64,000 nt of DNA from an uncultured Trueperaceae bacterium (lineage in GTDB: Bacteria > Deinococcota > Deinococci > Deinococcales > Trueperaceae): the NCBI GenBank assembly GCA_937873495.1, contig CALMXZ010000009.1, positions 1 to 64,000 of the forward strand. The letters are read 5' to 3'. Within the stretch, counting starts at the first letter, position 1. Every line of letters begins with the position of its first letter. Shown here piece by piece: positions 54,895 to 64,000 of the stretch. A program made the translations under genes and the position numbers. Under the pieces are notes generated by a model, which searched no databases, had not been told where the DNA came from, and saw only the letters and a list, made by a program, of their open reading frames with translations.

Positions 54895-56732
54895 CAGACC
54901 GCAGGCACCTCCACCATCTCGTAGACCTCGATGAGGTCGCCTTCCTGGACGTTGTCGTAGTTCTGCAGGCTGATACCGCACTCGTAACCGGTGCCGACCT
55001 CGCGCACGTCGTCCTTGAAGCGGCGCAGGCCGGAGATGCTGCCCTTGTAGACCTCTTTGCCTGCGCGCGTGATGCGGGCCTTGGCGCCGCGCTTGATGGT
55101 GCCGTCGGTGACGTAGGAGCCGGCGATGTTGCCGCTGCGGGGCACGTGGATGACCTGCCGCACCTCGGCGTGGCCGAGGACCTTCTCCTCGAACTCCGGC
55201 TCGATCTGGCCGCGCACCATGCGCTCGACGTCCTCGACGAGCTCGTAGATGATCCGGTAGGTCTTGACCGGGATGCCGAGGCGCTCCGCCGACTTCAGCA
55301 CGCTGCCCGGCGCGTTCACGCCGAAGGCGAGCACGGAGGCGCCAGCGGTGCTCGCGAGGAGCAGGTCGGACTCGGTGGGCGCGCCGACTTCGGCGAGCAT
55401 CACGTTGATGTCGACCTCGTCCGTTGCCTCCGACTCCTTCTGGATGACGCCCTTGAGGGCCTCGAGCGTGCCCTGCGTGTCGGCTCTCAGGAGGATGCTG
55501 ATCGTCTTCTTGGTCGGCTTGCCGAAGAGGTCGGCGAGCGTGATGCCCTTCTTGCCGATGGCCTCGCGCTCGAGGTCCTTGCGCGCCTCGCGGCGCTCGG
55601 CGGTGATGGCCTTGGCCTCCGCCTCGCCGGACACGACCTCGACAGTGCTGCCCGCCACGGGCTGCTCGGAGAAGCCGAGGATCTGGACTGGCATCGCCGG
55701 CGTGGCCTTGTCGATCGTGGCGCCGGTGTAGTCGGTCAGGCGGCGGACCTTGGCCCACGCCTCGCCGGACACGACGTAATCGGCGACCTTGAGCTCGCCT
55801 TCCTGGACGACGACCGTGACGAGTACGCCCGCGCGCTTGTCGAGCACTGACTCGATGATGATGGCCTTGGCCGGGCCCGTGTTGCGGGCGCGGAGGTCCT
55901 CGACCTCGGCGACGAGCGAGAGCATCTCGAGGAGGTCGTCGATGCCGAGGCCCGTGCGCGCGGAGAGCTCGACCGTGATGACGTCGCCGCCGTACTCCTC
56001 GGGGATCAGGCCGACCTGCATGAGGTCCTGCTTGACCTTCTCGGGGTTCGCCTGCGCCAGGTCGACCTTGTTGATCGCGACAACGATGGGGACGCCGGCG
56101 GCCTTGGCGTGGGCGATGGCCTCGCGCGTCTGGGGCATGACGGAGTCGTCCGCCGCCACGACGATCACGGCGATGTCGGTGGCGTTGGCGCCGCGCTGGC
56201 GGATGCTCGTGAACGCCTCGTGGCCCGGGGTGTCGATGAAGGTCACGACGCCGGACGGCGTCTGGGCCTGGTAAGCGCCGATGTGCTGCGTGATGCCGCC
56301 CGCCTCGCGTTCGGCGACGCGCGCCTTGCGGATCGCGTCGAGGAGCGAGGTCTTGCCGTGGTCGACGTGGCCCATGACGGTCACGACGGGCGCGCGGCGG
56401 GGGAGCGAGGCCTTGTCGACGGGGGCCGCCTCCTTGCCCGGTTTGCCCTTGGCGGGCGCTACCTTGCCGGGCTTCTCCGAGAGGGCCGACTTCTCGGCGG
56501 CCGTGAGCGTGCCCTTGTCCGCAGCCGTCCCGTCGGTGGCCTCCGAGCCGGCCGGTGCGGCGACGCCCTTGTCGGCCTGCAGGAGTTGGCGCACCGTCTC
56601 GGCCGTCTCGGCGTCGAGGGTGCTCGAGTGCGACTTGTACTCGACGCCGATGCTGTCGAGCACGGCGAGGAGGTCCTTGTTCTCGACACCGAGGTCTCGA
56701 GCTAGCTGATAGATCCTGACTTTCTCCGTCAT
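54894..56732 (-). CDS. infB: Translation initiation factor IF-2
   Basis: A 612-residue short-form IF-2. One N-terminal IF2_N domain ([20 protein letters not shown]) and a linker of only about 65 residues precede the G domain: [41 protein letters not shown] and NKVDLAQ. Domains II, III and IV follow; domain IV ends [20 protein letters not shown]. It brings fMet-tRNA to the 30S subunit. It follows ylxR with a 4-nt overlap. Confidence 0.96.
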   Translation of the reverse strand: MTEKVRIYQLARDLGVENKDLLAVLDSIGVEYKSHSSTLDAETAETVRQLLQADKGVAAPAGSEATDGTAADKGTLTAAEKSALSEKPGKVAPAKGKPGKEAAPVDKASLPRRAPVVTVMGHVDHGKTSLLDAIRKARVAEREAGGITQHIGAYQAQTPSGVVTFIDTPGHEAFTSIRQRGANATDIAVIVVAADDSVMPQTREAIAHAKAAGVPIVVAINKVDLAQANPEKVKQDLMQVGLIPEEYGGDVITVELSARTGLGIDDLLEMLSLVAEVEDLRARNTGPAKAIIIESVLDKRAGVLVTVVVQEGELKVADYVVSGEAWAKVRRLTDYTGATIDKATPAMPVQILGFSEQPVAGSTVEVVSGEAEAKAITAERREARKDLEREAIGKKGITLADLFGKPTKKTISILLRADTQGTLEALKGVIQKESEATDEVDINVMLAEVGAPTESDLLLASTAGASVLAFGVNAPGSVLKSAERLGIPVKTYRIIYELVEDVERMVRGQIEPEFEEKVLGHAEVRQVIHVPRSGNIAGSYVTDGTIKRGAKARITRAGKEVYKGSISGLRRFKDDVREVGTGYECGISLQNYDNVQEGDLIEVYEMVEVPAV

Positions 56733-57040
56733 TCAAGCCTCCGAGGCGGGATCCCCGCGGCGCCGGCGGCGGTGGGGGGAACATGAGCGAGGGCCGCGTC
56801 GAGCAGCTCCCGCACCTGCTGCGCGCTGCCCTTGAAGGCGTTGCGCAAGCGTTTCTCGTTGGAAGAGGCGGCGCAAGCGGCACAGATCCACGTGCCGCGG
56901 CCGCCGAGCCTGCGTGTGAGGTCGAGGCGGTAGCCGGCGACGTCCTTGACCAGACGCAGCAACTCCGCCTGGGGCGCCTGCGCGCGGCATACCGCGCAGC
57001 GGCGCAACGGGACGTGCCTGACTCTCGCCGCGGACGTCAT
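56729..57040 (-). CDS. ylxR: YlxR/RnpM family RNA-binding protein
   Basis: A 103-residue YlxR protein. VPLRRCAVCRAQAPQAELLR and GGRGTWICAACAASSNEKRL are the family motifs, with four cysteines placed for zinc. Members bind RNA, and Bacillus YlxR (RnpM) affects RNase P. Between nusA and infB as usual; its ATG shares a base with the nusA stop. Confidence 0.92.
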   Translation of the reverse strand: MTSAARVRHVPLRRCAVCRAQAPQAELLRLVKDVAGYRLDLTRRLGGRGTWICAACAASSNEKRLRNAFKGSAQQVRELLDAALAHVPPTAAGAAGIPPRRLE

Positions 57041-58245
57041 CAGGAGGCCTTGTCCTCGCCTTCGGACCCTTCACTGGTCGTGTCGCCGGTCGTGGTCGGC
57101 TGCTGGGCGGAGTCCTTGAAGAGCGCGTCGAACGCGGAGTGCGTGCGCTCGGGCTGGGCGGCGGCGTCGCCGAGGCGGGAGGCGGCGGCCTGGAAGGCGG
57201 CGTCGAAGTCGGAGACGGTCTCGGAGGGCTGGAGGTCGAGCTTGTAGCCCGTCAGCTTCGCGGCGAGCCGGACGTTCTGGCCCGACTTGCCGATGGCGAG
57301 CGAGAGCTGGTCGGAGCCGACCGTGATGCGGGCCGACTTGTTCTCCGTGTCGAGCTCGATGTTGCCGACCTTGGCGGGGGAGAGGGCGTTGCGGATGAAC
57401 TCGCGGGGGTTGGCGTCCCACTGGATGATGTCGACCCGCTCGCGCTGCAGTTCGCCCGTGACGGCCTGGATGCGGCTGCCGCGATGGCCGATGCACGCGC
57501 CGATGGGATCGACGTTGGGGTTGTTGGAGCTGACCGCGACCTTGGAGCGCTGCCCGGCCTCGCGCGCGATGGCCTTCAGCTCGACGGTGCCGTCGGCGAC
57601 CTCGGGGATCTCCTGGCGCATGAGGTACTCGAGGAGCTCCGGCGCGGCGCGCGACACGTGGATGGACGGCCCGCGCGGGCTCAGTTCCACGTTCTGGACG
57701 TAGACCTTGAGGCGCATGCCGACCATGTAGCGCTCGCCGGTGATCTGCTCCTTGGCCGGCATGATCGCCTCGCCGCGGCCCAGGTCGACGAACACGTTGC
57801 GCTTGTTGTCGGTGCGCGCGACGACACCCGTCATGATGTCGCCGGCGCGGTCCTTGTACTCCTCGAAGACGTAGGCGCGCTCGGCCTCGCGGATCTTCTG
57901 GGTGATGACCTGCTTGGTCGTCTGCACCGCGATGCGCGTGAACTTCTCCGGGTCGACGGGGAACTCCATCTCCATGCCGACCTCGACTTCCTCGTCGAGG
58001 TCGAGGGCGTCGGCGAGCGAGATCTCGGTGGTGGCGTCCTCGACGGTCTCGACGACGCGGCGGATCACCATGATGTCCATCTCGCCCGACTCGGGGTCGA
58101 GCTCGACGTCGATCTGATGGCCGGGCATCACGTTGCGCTCGAAGGCCTGACCGAGAGCGTCCTCCAGGTCGGCGAGCAGCTGCTCCTTGTCGATGTTGCG
58201 CTCGGCAGCCAGCAGGTTGAGCGCGTCAACGAACTCCTTGTTCAT
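57040..58245 (-). CDS. nusA: Transcription termination/antitermination protein NusA
   Basis: A 401-residue NusA. N-terminal RNAP-binding domain with MNKEFVDALNLLAAERNIDK; S1 domain about 135-205 (DIMTGVVARTDNKRNVFVDL); KH1 and KH2 with GACIGHRGSRIQAVTGEL and LAIGKSGQNVRLAAKLTGYK. It ends in an acidic Ser/Thr tail and lacks C-terminal acidic repeats. It follows rimP by 82 nt. Confidence 0.96.
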   Translation of the reverse strand: MNKEFVDALNLLAAERNIDKEQLLADLEDALGQAFERNVMPGHQIDVELDPESGEMDIMVIRRVVETVEDATTEISLADALDLDEEVEVGMEMEFPVDPEKFTRIAVQTTKQVITQKIREAERAYVFEEYKDRAGDIMTGVVARTDNKRNVFVDLGRGEAIMPAKEQITGERYMVGMRLKVYVQNVELSPRGPSIHVSRAAPELLEYLMRQEIPEVADGTVELKAIAREAGQRSKVAVSSNNPNVDPIGACIGHRGSRIQAVTGELQRERVDIIQWDANPREFIRNALSPAKVGNIELDTENKSARITVGSDQLSLAIGKSGQNVRLAAKLTGYKLDLQPSETVSDFDAAFQAAASRLGDAAAQPERTHSAFDALFKDSAQQPTTTGDTTSEGSEGEDKAS

Positions 58246-58327
58246 CTAGTCCAACTCCCTACCTATTCGGTTGTGACCACGCCCGCGATCCGCGGGGTGG
58301 TGTCGCGCCGGCCGAAGCGGCGCGCTA

Positions 58328-58771
58328 TCAACGCGGCGAGTCCGGCCATTCGGCCAGGCGCGCCGACACGAGGTCGGCGATCCTCATCACGCGCTCGGCG
58401 CCGTCGACCTCGACGGTGACGGCGTCCTCCCCGACGGCCTTGACCCGTCCCTTGAACGTCTCGCCGCCGGCCCTGAACTTCACGAGCAGGTCGCGGAAGC
58501 GTTCGAAGTGCCGCGCGCGCCGCAAGGGGCGCTCGGCACCGGGCGACTCGACGTCGAGCCGGTAGCCCGTCGGGAACGGGTCGAGCCGGTCCAACTCGAG
58601 GCCGAAGACCTCGGACGCCTTGGCGACGTCGTCGATGCTGACGATGGCCTCGTCGAGACGGTCGATGCGGAGCAGAACCCGGCGCGACCGCCCGGAAGTG
58701 CTGACGGTTACCTCCAGCACCTCGTAGCCGAGGGGTTCGAGCACCTCGGCGGCTGCACGCTCTAGTTCCAC
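58328..58771 (-). CDS. rimP: Ribosome maturation factor RimP
   Basis: A 147-residue RimP for 30S maturation. The N-terminal domain has LEPLGYEVLEVTVSTSGRSR and LRIDRLDEAIVSIDDVAKAS; FPTGYRLDVESPGAERPL is the family signature; a small SH3-like C-terminal domain follows. GTG at 58771 is chosen because GGGAGG lies 4 nt upstream; GTG at 58792 or ATG at 58783 are alternatives. First gene of the nusA operon. Confidence 0.92.
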   Translation of the reverse strand: MELERAAAEVLEPLGYEVLEVTVSTSGRSRRVLLRIDRLDEAIVSIDDVAKASEVFGLELDRLDPFPTGYRLDVESPGAERPLRRARHFERFRDLLVKFRAGGETFKGRVKAVGEDAVTVEVDGAERVMRIADLVSARLAEWPDSPR

Positions 58772-58814
58772 GCCACCTCCCATAACCAGCACAGCCCGCT
58801 CACTCCCCTGAGCA

Positions 58815-58837
58815 CCCTAGAGCTCGTGAGTCTAGGG
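58815..58837. repeat. Inverted repeat CCCTAGA/TCTAGGG upstream of rimP
   Basis: Perfect 7-bp arms (58815-58821 and 58831-58837) with a 9-nt centre. The minus strand reads TAGACT across it, a possible -10 box about 60 nt from rimP, so it may be an operator overlapping the operon promoter. Confidence 0.4.
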
Positions 58838-58880
58838 ATGCGCCTGGGAGCCGGACCTCAAGCCTCGGACGTCCTTCATG

Positions 58881-58910
58881 GAAAAGGCGGTGGGCGCGAA
58901 CCCATCCGCC
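58881..58910 (-). terminator. Rho-independent terminator, minus strand
   Basis: Minus strand GGCGG-A-TGGG pairs with CCCA-CCGCC across a 6-nt loop and is followed by TTTTCC (T-run at 58882-58885). It lies 125 nt downstream of the repeat-lipoprotein stop and should end that transcript before the rimP operon. Confidence 0.65.
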
Positions 58911-59035
58911 GTTCCCGCCGGGACGTTGTCCGCCCGACAGTGTACTTCCGGGGGCCTAGGCCGCGCAACCGCCGCCGTGCCGCGCGCGTGCTCCACGCCC
59001 GCCCTGCACCGCGCCCCGGCACCGTGTGAGGTGGG

Positions 59036-60553
59036 TCACGGCGCCAGCTTGACGAGGTAGCTCTGCAAGGTAGAGGCGTCCGGGTCATCGTCGTCCTGCA
59101 CGGACGCGGAGCCACTCACCAAGACGCTGCCCGTCGAGTCCACGGCGATCCCCGTCGCGATGCTGATGGTGCCGACCGTTATGGACCTCGTCCAGATCAC
59201 GCTTCCCGTGGCCGAGTACTTCCGTACGAACCCCTCGAGCCACGCGCCGCTGTCGCCGGCCAGAGCGCCCAGGCTGTAGCCCCCGACCAGCACGTTGCCC
59301 GCGGCATCGGTGGCGACGCCGACCACCCTGTCGTCGCTACCCGAACCGAACTGCCGCGTCCACAGCACGTTGCCCATGGGGTCGTACTTGCGCACGAACA
59401 CGTCCTCCTCGCCCGCGTTGTCGGCCCCGAGAGCCCCTTCCGTAGAACCGGCGACGAACACGTTGCCAACCGTATCCACCGCGATGGCATCGCCGGAGTC
59501 GTCCTCGGCGGTGCCGAACGTCGTGCTGAGCAGGAGCGCACCGGCCGCGCTGTACGCCCGCATGAAGACTTCTTGATTGACTGCGCCTGGGTAGGCGTAG
59601 CCGGTAACGATGATGTTTCCGGCAGGGTCGACGACTACGGCCTTCGCCGCGTGGCTGCTCTCCCCGCCGAACTGGTTGGTCCAGACGATGTCGCCGTTGA
59701 GGTCGTACATGCGGACGAACGCGTTCCGGGAGCCGGTAACGGGCCCCTGCAGGGTTCCCTCGGTCGTGCCGACGACGATCACCCTGCCTTCGTCTCCCAT
59801 GGCGACCCCGGCGATGTCGTCCTCCTCCGAGGTTCCGAACTGCCTGGTCCACAGCGTCTCGCCGGTGGGGGCGAAGAGACGTACGAACGCGTCTGTCTTG
59901 CCCTGGTTCGGCCCCGCCAGCGGACCGGTCGTCGAACCCCCTACTACGATCCGACCAGCTGCGTCCACCGCGATCGACGAAGGGATGTCGTCGATACCAG
60001 CGTCCTCGAGGTCGCCGAGGGAGCCGAACCGACGCTCCCAGATCAGCTCCGCGGCTGGCGAGTATTTGCGCACCAGGACGTCGGTTCCGCGCCCGCCTTC
60101 GCGCTCGGCCAGTTCCGAGCCGTAGCCGAGCATGAGGATGTTGTCAGCCCCATCGACAGCCAAGGGGCCGGCGAGCACGAGGGGGTCCTCGACGGACAGC
60201 CGTGTCCAAAGGCGGTCGCCCGGCCCGACGACCGTTACCTTGGCCGTCGCGTGCCTCGTCGGGTCGGCGACACTCGTTGCCGTCAGCTCGTAGCTGCCCG
60301 GCGCGGCGGGGGCGTGGAAGTTGATGGTGGCGCCGCCGCCGTCGACCACGCCCGCCGTGGCGGCCCACGCCACCTCCGGGTTGGCCGTGCCGGAGACGAA
60401 CGCGGTGAAGGTCTGCTCGGAGCCCGGTAACAGCGCGATCTCGGCGGGGGAGACGGTGACGACCACGCCGGGGCCGCCGCCCTGACAGGCGCTCAGCACG
60501 GCGCCGGCGAGGAGCGCGGACAGCGCTGACTTGACGAACGTGGCGGTACGCAT
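59036..60553 (-). CDS. Lipoprotein with Ig-like domain and SBBP-type repeats
   Basis: A 505-residue predicted lipoprotein; lipobox LSAC (Cys23). Residues 28-110 are an Ig-like domain (VVVTVSPAEIALLPGSEQTF, TATSVADPTRHATAKVTV). Residues 115-505 are about six repeats of 60-65 residues, each with a DxFVRxYxxxGxxxWTRQFG strand and a GVAVDxxGNVxVxG strand, typical of SBBP beta-propeller-like repeats. The start is ATG at 60553; the frame stays open 750 nt further but without homology. A 14-nt tandem repeat lies just upstream. Probably an exposed binding or structural protein. Confidence 0.82.
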   Translation of the reverse strand: MRTATFVKSALSALLAGAVLSACQGGGPGVVVTVSPAEIALLPGSEQTFTAFVSGTANPEVAWAATAGVVDGGGATINFHAPAAPGSYELTATSVADPTRHATAKVTVVGPGDRLWTRLSVEDPLVLAGPLAVDGADNILMLGYGSELAEREGGRGTDVLVRKYSPAAELIWERRFGSLGDLEDAGIDDIPSSIAVDAAGRIVVGGSTTGPLAGPNQGKTDAFVRLFAPTGETLWTRQFGTSEEDDIAGVAMGDEGRVIVVGTTEGTLQGPVTGSRNAFVRMYDLNGDIVWTNQFGGESSHAAKAVVVDPAGNIIVTGYAYPGAVNQEVFMRAYSAAGALLLSTTFGTAEDDSGDAIAVDTVGNVFVAGSTEGALGADNAGEEDVFVRKYDPMGNVLWTRQFGSGSDDRVVGVATDAAGNVLVGGYSLGALAGDSGAWLEGFVRKYSATGSVIWTRSITVGTISIATGIAVDSTGSVLVSGSASVQDDDDPDASTLQSYLVKLAP

Positions 60554-60569
60554 CGGCAGCCTCCGACGA

Positions 60570-60625
60570 GAGAACTCGGATGAGAGAACCCGGACGAGTG
60601 AACTCGGGCGAGTGGACTCGACCGA
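60570..60625. repeat. Four tandem copies of a 14-nt unit
   Basis: Units GAGAACTCGGATGA, GAGAACCCGGACGA, GTGAACTCGGGCGA and GTGGACTCGACCGA run without gaps, 16 nt upstream of the lipoprotein ATG. The 14-nt period does not preserve a reading frame, so coding origin is unlikely. It could be a slippage-prone 5' region or a multi-site operator. Confidence 0.85.
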
Positions 60626-60766
60626 ACAGTACGGCATCATGTCCCGTGCCCGTGAGACATTTGTCGGTTCGGGTGGCGTGACGCGCTCGAGCATGTATGG
60701 CGAGCGCGCTCGGGAAGCCGGTGCGGCTAAGAAGGCGTCCTCCGGTTTCACGCCGCACGGAGCGCA

Positions 60767-60772
60767 TACACT
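60767..60772 (+). promoter_or_regulatory. -10 box of the orphan gene, leaderless type
   Basis: TACACT, 6 nt, then GTG at 60779, with no Shine-Dalgarno. Confidence 0.55.
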
Positions 60773-60778
60773 GGTGCC

Positions 60779-61273
60779 GTGAGCGACGAGGAGACGCGGC
60801 CGGATCGACCGTTCGACGGTGAAGCCGGGTTCGGCGAGGCGCTGAGGGTGAGCCCCGAGGCGTCCGACCTGGCCGCGTCGCTGCTCCTCGCGCTGTTCCC
60901 GGGCCGCTCGTGGGCGAAGGCGCACATCGGCCGTCTCACCGCCTACTCCGCGCGGCCGCCGCTCGACCCGGCTGGCACCCGGCGGCTCTTCGACAAGCTC
61001 TTCGAGCTCACCGAGCGGCCGGAGTGGCGCGCCCGCTACGCCGTCGCCCGCGAGGTGACGGACGTCACGGGCCGGCGGCTGGAGCTGCTCGTGCCTCTCC
61101 CGCCGGAGGAGTACGAGGGCGGCGAGGGCCTCGTCGGACCGTTCGCCACCCTCGATGAGGCGAACGCCTGGGGCATGAGCGTGCAGGCGCACGAGCTGGC
61201 CGCGGACGCCATGCGGGTGGGCGACGCCTGGCTGTGCGAGCTGTTCGCGCTCGGCGAGCTCCTCGACGACTGA
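60779..61273 (+). CDS. Hypothetical protein, soluble, acidic
   Basis: A 164-residue protein I do not recognise. No signal, no TM, no cysteine-rich site. It is rich in Glu, Leu and Ala, with the segments LLLALFPGRSWAKAHIGRLT, RARYAVAREVTDVTGRRLEL and FATLDEANAWGMSVQAHELA. Codon use is like the neighbours and the start follows a leaderless -10 box, so it is very probably a real gene. It stands alone between two divergent or spaced operons, just upstream of pheST. Confidence 0.7.
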   Translation: MSDEETRPDRPFDGEAGFGEALRVSPEASDLAASLLLALFPGRSWAKAHIGRLTAYSARPPLDPAGTRRLFDKLFELTERPEWRARYAVAREVTDVTGRRLELLVPLPPEEYEGGEGLVGPFATLDEANAWGMSVQAHELAADAMRVGDAWLCELFALGELLDD

Positions 61274-61337
61274 GCGCCGCCGGCTGACGACCTCATGCGG
61301 CACGCGGCGCGGCGGCGCCCCGCGAGCGCGCGTTTCG

Positions 61338-61367
61338 TTGACACCCGGCGCGCGGGCAACTTAGACT
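61338..61367 (+). promoter_or_regulatory. Sigma-A promoter of pheST
   Basis: TTGACA (61338-61343), 18-bp spacer, TAGACT (61362-61367). The expected start is near 61374, about 205 nt before pheS, so a long leader RNA is made. Confidence 0.75.
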
Positions 61368-61374
61368 CACGACC

Positions 61375-61413
61375 ATGAGAAGCCCGCTGGCTTCGGAGTC
61401 GTTTACGCGCTGA
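61375..61413 (+). CDS. Possible 12-residue leader peptide of pheST
   Basis: An ATG lies 7 nt after the TAGACT box and would be read leaderless. The peptide is MRSPLASESFTR. It has only one Phe, so classical attenuation by Phe-tRNA starvation would be weak. Position before a terminator-like hairpin is the only support. Confidence 0.3.
   Translation: MRSPLASESFTR

Positions 61414-64000
<2,587 letters not shown>

Larger units (their letters stand above)
60554..60778. other. Divergent intergenic region
   Basis: It holds the 14-nt repeats, a hairpin CGCGCTCG (60681-60688) with CGAGCGCG (60700-60707), and the -10 box of the + strand gene. On the minus strand TACTGT lies just upstream of the repeats and may be the lipoprotein -10 box. 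No gene seen. Confidence 0.5.

Noticed and set aside
54538-56883. 781-codon open frame on the minus strand
   Set aside because: Most of it is an antiphase shadow of infB and ylxR with Arg/Gly-rich low-complexity translation. Only the part after the infB stop (54538-54894) is kept.
58881-58935. tRNA-like TTCG loop on the minus strand
   Set aside because: The TTCG sits in a single terminator-type hairpin followed by TTTT. No acceptor, D or anticodon arms can be drawn.
60554-61303. N-terminal extension of the repeat lipoprotein frame
   Set aside because: The lipoprotein signal and lipobox start at 60553. The extension crosses the promoter region, the 14-nt repeats and the antisense of the orphan gene.

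Overview
The window is chromosomal DNA of very high GC content from a bacterium that is probably a member of Deinococcota (the Deinococcus-Thermus phylum). It could be a Trueperaceae-like lineage, but nothing here fixes rank below phylum. Support comes from the tuf-rpsJ junction leading into one unbroken S10-spc-alpha ribosomal operon, IF-1 and S4 sequences that look Deinococcus-like (S4 has lost three of the four zinc cysteines of Thermus S4), a pilM-N-O-W-Q cluster in Thermus order, and many start codons that lie 6 nt downstream of a TANNNT box, the leaderless promoter style known from Deinococcus. There are no mobile elements, CRISPR arrays, rRNA genes or tRNA genes that I can support.

Layout. 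1-15008 (+): end of tuf, then rpsJ to rplQ including secY, adk, map, infA, rpmJ and rpoA, closed by a strong terminator. The operon is tightly packed, often with overlapping stop and start codons. The exception is a 176-nt structured spacer between rpsZ (S14) and rpsH (S8), a candidate autoregulatory RNA. 15082-21698: deoB (-), diverging from a tilS-tadA fusion (+), then lepA and a two-component pair. 21838-24372 (+): four prepilin-like genes, then scpB. 24458-27855 (-): aroC-aroK-aroB-aroQ, a shikimate operon. 27890-33737 (-): an RpiR-type regulator followed by a zinc alcohol dehydrogenase, a class I aldolase, an FGGY kinase and an aldehyde dehydrogenase. Together these encode an oxidise-phosphorylate-cleave-oxidise route for an unknown sugar or polyol. 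33853-41425: a ComB-type phosphatase, two peptide/oligopeptide-type ABC permeases, an amidase with an extra C-terminal tail, a convergent solute-binding protein (-), and an alkaline-phosphatase-superfamily hydrolase. 41540-46608 (-): pilM-N-O-W-Q for type IV pilus assembly and DNA uptake. 46718-48052 (-): dnaB. 48158-52116 (+): a PlsY-like/acyl-ACP-reductase-like fusion, prmA, rsmE and a lipoprotein. 52257-58771 (-): rimP-nusA-ylxR-infB-small secreted protein-secDF. 59036-60553 (-): a lipoprotein made of repeated WTRQFG-type units. 60779-61273 (+): an orphan small protein. 61338-64000 (+): a structured leader with a possible attenuator, then pheS and the start of pheT.

The most unusual item is the gene at 48158-50023. 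Its N-terminal half is a PlsY-family membrane acyltransferase domain. Its C-terminal half keeps the dinucleotide-binding glycines and the reactive cysteine context of cyanobacterial fatty-acyl-ACP reductase. A fatty aldehyde made at the membrane would be a natural precursor of the alkylamine moiety of Deinococcus/Thermus phosphoglycolipids; this link is inference. Other points of interest are the TilS-TadA fusion (both halves modify anticodon position 34), the sugar operon, the pheST leader, the rpsZ-rpsH spacer and the recurring leaderless promoter grammar.
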